A stretch of 64,000 nt of DNA from Lactuca virosa (Eukaryota; Streptophyta; Magnoliopsida; Asterales; Asteraceae): NCBI GenBank assembly GCA_928212115.1, contig CAKMRJ010005523.1, positions 240,468,068 through 240,532,067 of the forward strand, written 5' to 3'. Below the pieces are notes generated by a model that worked only from the letters and a program-made list of their open reading frames with translations, did not search any database and had not been told where the DNA came from. Shown piece by piece: positions 58,168 through 64,000 of this stretch; position 1 is the first letter of the stretch, and every line of letters begins with the position of its first letter. The position numbers and the translations under genes were made by a program.

Positions 58168-59600
58168 CATATGTGGATGTATATCTATTGTTTGGATGTA
58201 TGGATCAATATGTGTGACATCCCCATTTTCACGGCCAAAAAAGACCGATTTTGTTTATGCTTGTTTGAAAATCAGAGTAACATTTTAAATAAAAGTGTTG
58301 CGGAATTTGTCCCAAAACAAAATATGATAAAGATTTATCAAAAGCATTTCCAAAGAAATGTATTTCATTAAAAGACTCGGGATGTCATGTTCGATACAGA
58401 TCAAAAGCATAAACAGTACAATATAAGCCTTACTACATTATTTCATATCTACAGGCCTATATCCGTAATCCCTCATCCAAAACATCACATCTATGCTCGA
58501 GCGCCATTACCTGTAATACATGAAATACATGAAACTGAGTGGGTCAGGCTTGGGGTGCCTGGTGAGCACATAGGGTTTTCAACCCACAATAAATAAGTTT
58601 ATTAATTTCATCAATCAACAATAACCCGATTACCCGTTCCCGTTATCCTCACTTTACGTCCCTAAACACCTATCATAAGGGACCTAGCCTAAGGATCATC
58701 ATCGGATGGACACTACTGTTAAGGGGTTCCTTAGCAATAAATGTCCTAAAGGCAACCATGAGGGGGATGGAGTACACCGGTGAACACATCGTTCACAAAC
58801 ACCTACAGGTTGCGAGCCTGCCAGCGTTCCACTGGACTGTCTAGAAGAGTCCGTGGTCATCATCTATACTCCGCTAGATGACTGGATCACCAACAACATC
58901 GAGGCCTCTCATCATTTTATCACACATCGTCTTATTACATCTACCCATGTTTTACCCCAACATTTTTGTAGATATAAAATACATATACAGTTTAAATCAT
59001 GAAAAACGTGTATAAAATCATTCATCCAACATAAACAGCAAGTATTCAGATAATATGCACACATATCACGTAATTTATATAAAATACTTCATATCTATGT
59101 GTAAGATGAAAGTAACTATGCACTCACCTGATTAGGTGGTGACTCGGTACTCGAACAGCACTTCGTTATCTCAAACAATTTTTCCTGGGGCAAAACCTAG
59201 TATTAATACACTAGGGTTTAGTTTTAACGTTAACCGCTACTAATTAATTGTCTGGCTATTATTATTATTATATAAGCGTTAAATAACATTCAATATAACT
59301 CATAATAATAGCCCAAATAATTATTTTAAGGACCTAATAACATTACTATAATTATTTAAAAGTTATATTAAAATTGCGTAGTCGTAGCTCACTTACAGCG
59401 GATTTTTAAAGAACCGGGCTTTGCTCGGAGCCAGCGTTTCCGAACCGAAAGACCCTTTTTCTCGGGACTCCGGGAGCCTCGGGGCTTCCTTAGGGTGCTA
59501 GGGGATCACCTAGGCTTAGGGGAGGGTTAAAACCCTTAGAGAGAGAAAGTTATTTAGAGAGAGAAAGAAAATGGTGTGAAAAACCCAGAGACCCTCGCAG

Positions 59601-59610
59601 GTATTTATAG
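59601..59610 (-). promoter_or_regulatory. TATA box of element F LTR
   Basis: CTATAAATAC on the minus strand, followed by GC-rich DNA and an AGAG-rich leader. It lies about 970 bp into the LTR, where a chromovirus promoter is expected. Confidence 0.6.
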
Positions 59611-59839
59611 TCGCGAAGCCTTCGGTTACGCTGGGCGTCCAGCCGGCTATGCGGGGCGTAGGCTTCGGATAGATCACCAGCTCGGATCCAGCTGGCTCGC
59701 ACGCGCCTACTCTCGGAAGTGGATCAGATAAGTACGCCGGAGTATCAATTTCGGACGCGGCCGTAGCGAAGGGCGACGTGTCCTTCATCCGAAGCGAGCC
59801 TTGATCAGCAACGACGGTCCAGATTATGCCACGTCATCA

Positions 59840-60440
59840 TCGACACAATTTCGCAAATTCGAGTCTAACTTCAAAAAATTCGTATCTTTCGCATACGAGC
59901 TCCGTTTTCGACGTTCTTTATATCACGCATAGGCGGGAACGTACTCTACAACTTTCGTTTAGACTCCGTCGGCTAATTTTGACTTTATTTTAAAAGTTAT
60001 ATTTTTAACAGGCCGGGACAAGATTGGTCCGTTAAAAATTCATAACTTCCCTCATCCGACGTCCGTTTTCGTCTGTCTTTTAATCGTGTGCTACTATTAA
60101 CGAGATCTTCGATTCTCGTTTAGGTTGTGTCGGCTAAAACCGTTCGATCTAATATTCGAACTTCGGGTTGTACACTGCTAAGCCGAAACTTCGAAAAATC
60201 ATAACTTCCTCATACGAAGTCAGATTTGGGCGTTCTTTTTATGGACGCTCTCGGTTTAACGTTTTCTACGACTTTCGTTTAGATCACTAAGGCTAAAAAT
60301 CGCTCTATCGTAAATTCACTATTTACGCTTCCCGGTATCGTGCCGGTTTCATCACGAAACTTCGACGGATCATAACTTCTTCGTTATAACTCGGATTTCG
60401 GCGTTCTTTATATCTCCGGAATCCTTGTTTCGACCACTAC
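59840..60440 (-). repeat. Repeated CGTTCTTTATAT / CATAACTTC modules in LTR F
   Basis: Four to five degenerate modules of about 110-130 bp, each with a 'cataacttc...gaa(g/c)t(c/t)cg...cgttcttta' succession. The same module, in the opposite sense, occurs in the solo LTR at 38640-39030. It lies upstream of the TATA box and may be an enhancer-like array; function is unknown. Confidence 0.7.
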
Positions 60441-60576
60441 ACTTTATGTAAAGATATCGGGCTTATCTCATACTTTAATTTTGACGCTTATTTTTATTCT
60501 TTATTAATTATACATTTATAATTAAATAATAAGCACATAAATTCACATTGCTTAGCCCCGAAACCCGGGCGTTACA

Positions 60577-60590
60577 ATTCTCTCCCCCTT
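60577..60590 (-). other. Polypurine tract of element F
   Basis: AAGGGGGAGAGAAT on the minus strand, flush with the LTR start at 60576. Confidence 0.93.
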
Positions 60591-60610
60591 AGGATGATTC
60601 CGTCCCGGAA

Positions 60611-61010
60611 TCATGCGTCAGCAAACAGATGCAGATAGCGACTCATCATGTCATCCTCTGTTTCCCAAGTGAGATTCGGCCCATTCGAATGTTTCCACTG
60701 GACTAGCACTAAGTCGACCATCTTGCGTCGTAACTTCTTAGTCTTACGGTCAACAATTGCCTCGGGCTCTTCAATCAGCCTTGTTTTCATCCATTCTTAA
60801 CTCTGAGATTGGAATTATGTCGGGAACTTCTCCCGTGAACTTCCTCAAATAACACACATGGAAGGTGTTATGAATACCATCGAGTTCTTCGGGCAATTCC
60901 AGCTTGTAAGCTTGATTCCCAATCTTCTGAAGAACTTTGAACGGTCCAATAAACCTTGGACTTAGCTTTCCTCGTTTCCTCGTTTCCCGAATCTTATAAG
61001 TCCCTTCCAC
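60611..61010 (-). pseudogene. Element F integrase C-terminal domain and chromodomain
   Basis: The ORF 61010-60771 reads RKRGKLSPRFIGPFKVLQ (the GPY/F-type module), YKLELPEELDGIHNTFHV and LRKFTGEVPD. A one-base frameshift near 60785 then moves the frame. The continuation to a TGA at 60611-60613 has PEAIVDRK, VLVQWKHSN and TWETEDDM, a chromodomain with its aromatic residues. Chromodomains of this class bias insertion toward modified chromatin. Confidence 0.92.
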
Positions 61011-61029
61011 GGTGAGACTTAAGCAAAAA

Positions 61030-61430
61030 CCGAATCCCCAACTTCGAAGGTCATCGGTCGTCTTTTCTTGTCAGCATAGCTCTTCTGACGATCCTGAGCT
61101 GCTAACATTCTTTCCCTAATCCCTTCAGCTTCTCAGCAGTCTCATGGACTATCTCGGGGGCCATAAACTGCTTTTCTCCCAGCCTCAAGCCAACAAGACG
61201 GCGTACGACACTTTTGTCGTACAAAGCTTGATAGGGTGCCATCTTGATGCTCGAGTGGAAACTGTTGTTGTAGGAAAATTCTACCAAGGTAAGTGCTCAT
61301 CCCAGTTACCTTGGAACTCGAGGGTACATGCTCTCAACATATCTTCAAGCGTTTGAATCGTTCTTTCGCTCTGACCATCAGTCTGCGGATGATAAGTTGT
61401 ACTTAAACACAATTTCGTACCCAATTCCTC
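61030..61430 (-). pseudogene. Element F integrase core, C-terminal half
   Basis: The frame shifts near 61431 and continues with STTYHPQTDGQSERTIQTLED (containing the catalytic Glu), then the 61287-61102 ORF with VEFSYNNSFHSSIKMAPYQALYD (cut). A TAG and a frameshift lie around 61285. This joins on to the GPY/F module. Confidence 0.9.
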
Positions 61431-62972
61431 TTATAGACTCCTCCAAAACCTTGACGTATCGACTATCACGATCACGATCGATACAATTGTAAGAGGAACA
61501 CCGTGAAGTCTTACTATCTCTTTCACGTAAGCATTTGCAAGCTTATCCATAGACCACCTCTCGTTGGCTGCTATGAAGTGTGCACTCTTAGTGAAACGAT
61601 CCACGACTACCCAAATCATGTCGTGGCTGTTCTTCGTCCTGGGCAGTTTAGTCACAAAATCCATGGTGATGTCTTTCCATTTACCCATGGGTACAGGTAA
61701 AGGTTCTAAACTCCCATATGGTTTCTGATGTTGTGCCTTAACTCTTGCACATGTTACACACTCAGCCACATACTTCGCAACATCGAGCTTCATCGTCGGC
61801 CACCAGTAGTAGGGTTTTAGGTCCTTATACATTTTAGTGCTACCGGGATGAATCGAGTACATAGTCTTGTGTGCTTCTTCCATCAGAAGATCTCTTATTC
61901 CTCCCGTCTTAGGTACCCAAATCCGATCTTGGAATACCTTCAGTCCTCGACGGTTGTACCGAATACCAACGTCTTTCCCAAACGTTCTTCCTTTCGGTAT
62001 TCTTTCTGAAGCTTCTTCTGAGCTTTCCTGATACTTTCCACAATGGTCGAGACAACTTCTATCCAACGCTCTTGGCCTTTTCTTTTCAAGATTGACTTTC
62101 CGACTGAGAGCATCAGCAACAACATTTGCTTTACCGGGGTGGTAAAGTATCTCACAGTCGTAGTCCTTGAGTAACTCTAGCCAGCGTCGTTGCCTCATGT
62201 TCAACTCCTTCTGATTAAAGAGATACTGGAGACACTTATGATCAGTGAAAAGTTTGCACTTCGTTCCGTAGAGGTAATGCCTCCATATCTTTAGAGCAAA
62301 AACTACCGCTGCCAACTCCAAATCGTGAGTAGGGTAGTTCTTTTCGTGCTCCTTCAATTGTCGAGATGCGTATGCTATCACCTTTTCTCTTTGGGTCAGA
62401 ACACAACCCAACCCGACTCCAGATGCGTCACTATAGACCGCGAAGTCTTCAACTCCATCGGGTAGAGAAAGAATCGGTGCTTCACATAACTTCTTCTTTA
62501 GCTTCTCGAATGCCTCTTCGTGCTTCTCGCTCCATGTATAAGTAGCTCCTTTGTGGGTCAAAGCTGTCAATGGAGCAGCTATCGAAGAAAAACCTTGGAT
62601 AAATCGTCGGTAATATCCGGCTAATCCTAGAAAGCTTCGAATCTCTGTGGGACTCTTTGGATGTTCCCATTTCATTACAGCTTCGATTTTTGCTGGGTCA
62701 ACCATTATCCCCTCCTGGTTAACCACATGACCCAAGAATTGGACTTCTCGGATCCAAAAATCACACTTGGAGAACTTTGCATACAGTTTCTCCATCTTCA
62801 AGACTTCCAACACTTCTCGTAGATGCTTGCCATGCTCCTCCTGGCTTTTCGAGTAGATGAGAATGTCATCTATGAACACTATCACGGATTTATCGAGGAA
62901 TGGTTTACAAACCCTGTTCATCAAATCCATGAATGCTGCTGGAGCATTGGTTAGTCCAAACGACATAACCAA
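61431..62972 (-). pseudogene. Element F reverse transcriptase (C-terminal half), RNase H and integrase N-terminal half
   Basis: A 513-codon open frame. It starts with MSFGLTNAPAAFMDLMNRV, then the catalytic box VFIDDILIYSK (FIDD). The thumb follows (FLGHVVNQEGI, RSFLGLAGYYRRF). RNase H shows YSDASGVGLGCVL, ASRQLKEHEKNYPTHDLE and TDHKCLQY. Integrase has the HHCC region (HPGSTKMY, CVTCARVKAQHQ) and the core start (DITMDFVTKLP with the first Asp). It ends at a frameshift just before the second catalytic Asp region (SRFWRSL). Part of the RNase H-integrase linker (after DALSRK) is also frameshifted. Confidence 0.95.
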
Positions 62973-63540
62973 GAACTCGTAGTGTCCATATCTCGTTCTG
63001 AATGCAGTCTTTTCGATATCCTGCTCTCACCTTCAGCTGATGATATCCTGACCTAAGATCGATCTTTGAGAAATAGTTCGAACCTTGCAGCTGATCGAAT
63101 AGGTCATCAATTCTTGGCAATGGATACTTGTTCTTCACTGTTGCCTTGTTCAGCTCTCGTAGTATATACACATTTCTCATGCTTCCGTCTTTCTTCTTCA
63201 CGATAGCACCGGAGCTCCCCAGGGTGATGAACTAGGTCGAATGAAACCGTTGTCCAAAACTCCTGAAGTTGCGTCATGAGCTCCTTCATCTCCGTCGGTG
63301 CTAATCGGTATGGTGCTTTCGCTATCGTGTTGTTCCTGGCAACAAGTCTATTCTGAACTCTACTTGTCTATCAGGTGGTAATCCGGAAGATCTTCGGGAA
63401 AGACTTCCGGATAATCACACACAACCGGTATATTCTGTACCTCTTTCTTTTCCTTCTTAGCATCGATTACGAATGCCAGTATGATGCACATCCCTTGGAC
63501 AAACATTTTCTGGCTTTCATCAGGGAGATGATTCCAGAAT
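62905..63540 (-). pseudogene. Element F reverse transcriptase, N-terminal half
   Basis: Minus-strand ORF 63201-62905 reads KKDGSMRNVYILRELNKATV, YPLPRIDDLFDQLQGSNYFSK and IDLRSGYHQLKV (first catalytic Asp). It is separated by a frameshift near 62985 from the rest of the domain. The part 63202-63540 continues upstream in several frames with stops (PPIDY and LPPDRQ-like words suspected). Confidence 0.88.
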
Positions 63541-64000
63541 TCATCTGCGTTTGTCTCCGTACACCATAAATGAATCTTTTCCGGGTGGGTTCACCCTTAC
63601 TATCTTCTTCCTGCAAAGAATCTCAGCATCGTTGGCGCTAAGCCAATCCATTCCCAAAACGATGTCGAAACCGTTTAACTCTATGGGTAATAACTCCTCG
63701 TGGAATTCGTTTCCGTTTAGGTTGATGACGATGTTCCCAATACGATCACTAACAGGTACGAACTTGCCACTGGCAACTTCCACAATTAGGGCATTATCAA
63801 GTTTTTCTACAGGCAATGCTAATTTCCTCCAAATCTATGCGATACAAAGGAATAGTTTGCTCCTGAATCAAATATATATGGCAGGCAATCCATTTACAAG
63901 AAAGGTACCTGAAGCGACGTCTGCTGCCTCCTTTGCAGCCTCGAGCGTCATCTGGAAGGCTCTGCCTCGGCTTCGGTGGAATGTTGGGTCTTCCTGCCTC
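63541..64000 (-). pseudogene. Element F protease and gag-protease linker
   Basis: ORF 63816-63541 contains LIVEVASGKFVPV, IELNGFDIVLGMDWLSAND and AEILCRKKIVRV, the C-terminal half of the gypsy retropepsin. The catalytic D-S-G triplet lies just upstream near 63865 but is split off by a one-base frameshift. Further upstream a frame with a zinc-binding-linker-like stretch runs to the window edge. Confidence 0.85.

Larger units (their letters stand above)
58213..60576 (-). repeat. 3' LTR of element F
   Basis: In its own orientation it starts TGTAACGCCCGGG at 60576 and ends GGGGATGTCACA at 58213, 2364 bp. The region 59840-60440 repeats a word like AACTTCG-A-AAATCATAACTTC followed by CGTTCTTTATAT four or five times. 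A TATA box (CTATAAATAC) is at 59610-59601. The ORFs inside are spurious. Confidence 0.9.
58213..64000 (-). mobile_element. Element F: gypsy chromovirus (Tekay/Del-like), 5' part beyond the right edge
   Basis: The minus-strand order is protease, reverse transcriptase, RNase H, integrase, chromodomain, polypurine tract and 3' LTR. The chromodomain after integrase marks a chromovirus; the LTR length and pol motifs fit the Tekay/Del clade. Pol is broken by a handful of frameshifts but highly recognisable, so the copy is much younger than element E. Gag, 5' LTR and the second target duplicate are outside the window. The left flank is ATATG (58208-58212). Confidence 0.93.

Overview
This is repeat-dominated nuclear DNA of a flowering plant. 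I found no intact host gene, no RNA gene and no CRISPR array. The evidence for a plant is a dense set of plant-type Ty1/copia and Ty3/gypsy (chromovirus) retrotransposons whose primer-binding sites match plant initiator tRNA-Met, plus CACTA, hAT, Mutator-like and Helitron-like elements, (TA)n microsatellites and captured plant kinase exons (CDPK and SnRK2). LTR style and the recurrent palindromic word ACTCGTCGAGT suggest an eudicot, possibly Asteraceae of the lettuce type. That is an inference from memory, not proof.

Positions 1-30191 are a nest of transposons. The host layer is copia element C (+ strand, SIRE-like, with a third ORF after pol). Its integrase resumes at 13816 and its 3' LTR ends near 30191. 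Copia element B (- strand, 1-13815, running off the left edge) sits in C's integrase. Copia element A (+ strand, 165-7764, perfect 5-bp target duplication) sits in B's RNase H. The third ORF of C is further cut by a solo copia LTR (20336-21134, TSD CCAAT), a Pack-CACTA element (21565-25191, TSD ATA) carrying pieces of a CDPK gene and an SnRK2 gene, and a solo gypsy LTR (26643-29501, TSD ACAAG).

Positions 30192-41234 hold a LINE remnant, gypsy LTR fragments, and two long solo LTRs (34422-37700, TSD ATTTG; 38414-41030, near-identical TSD). The second is inside a small TIR element that has an uninterrupted paralogue at 41769-42366. Positions 42540-51380 hold a Mutator-like TIR element (11-bp TSD), a probable decayed LTR, an hAT relic with an 8-bp TSD, two Helitron-like elements and microsatellites.

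Positions 51379-58097 are a decayed gypsy element with two recognisable LTRs, bounded on both sides by (TA)n tracts. Positions 58213-64000 are the 3' two thirds of a chromodomain-bearing gypsy element on the - strand, with a 2.36-kb 3' LTR and a lightly broken pol. It runs off the right edge.

No multi-gene host system is encoded here. The most notable content is the two-kinase capture in the CACTA element, the third ORF of element C, and the exactly resolvable insertion history.
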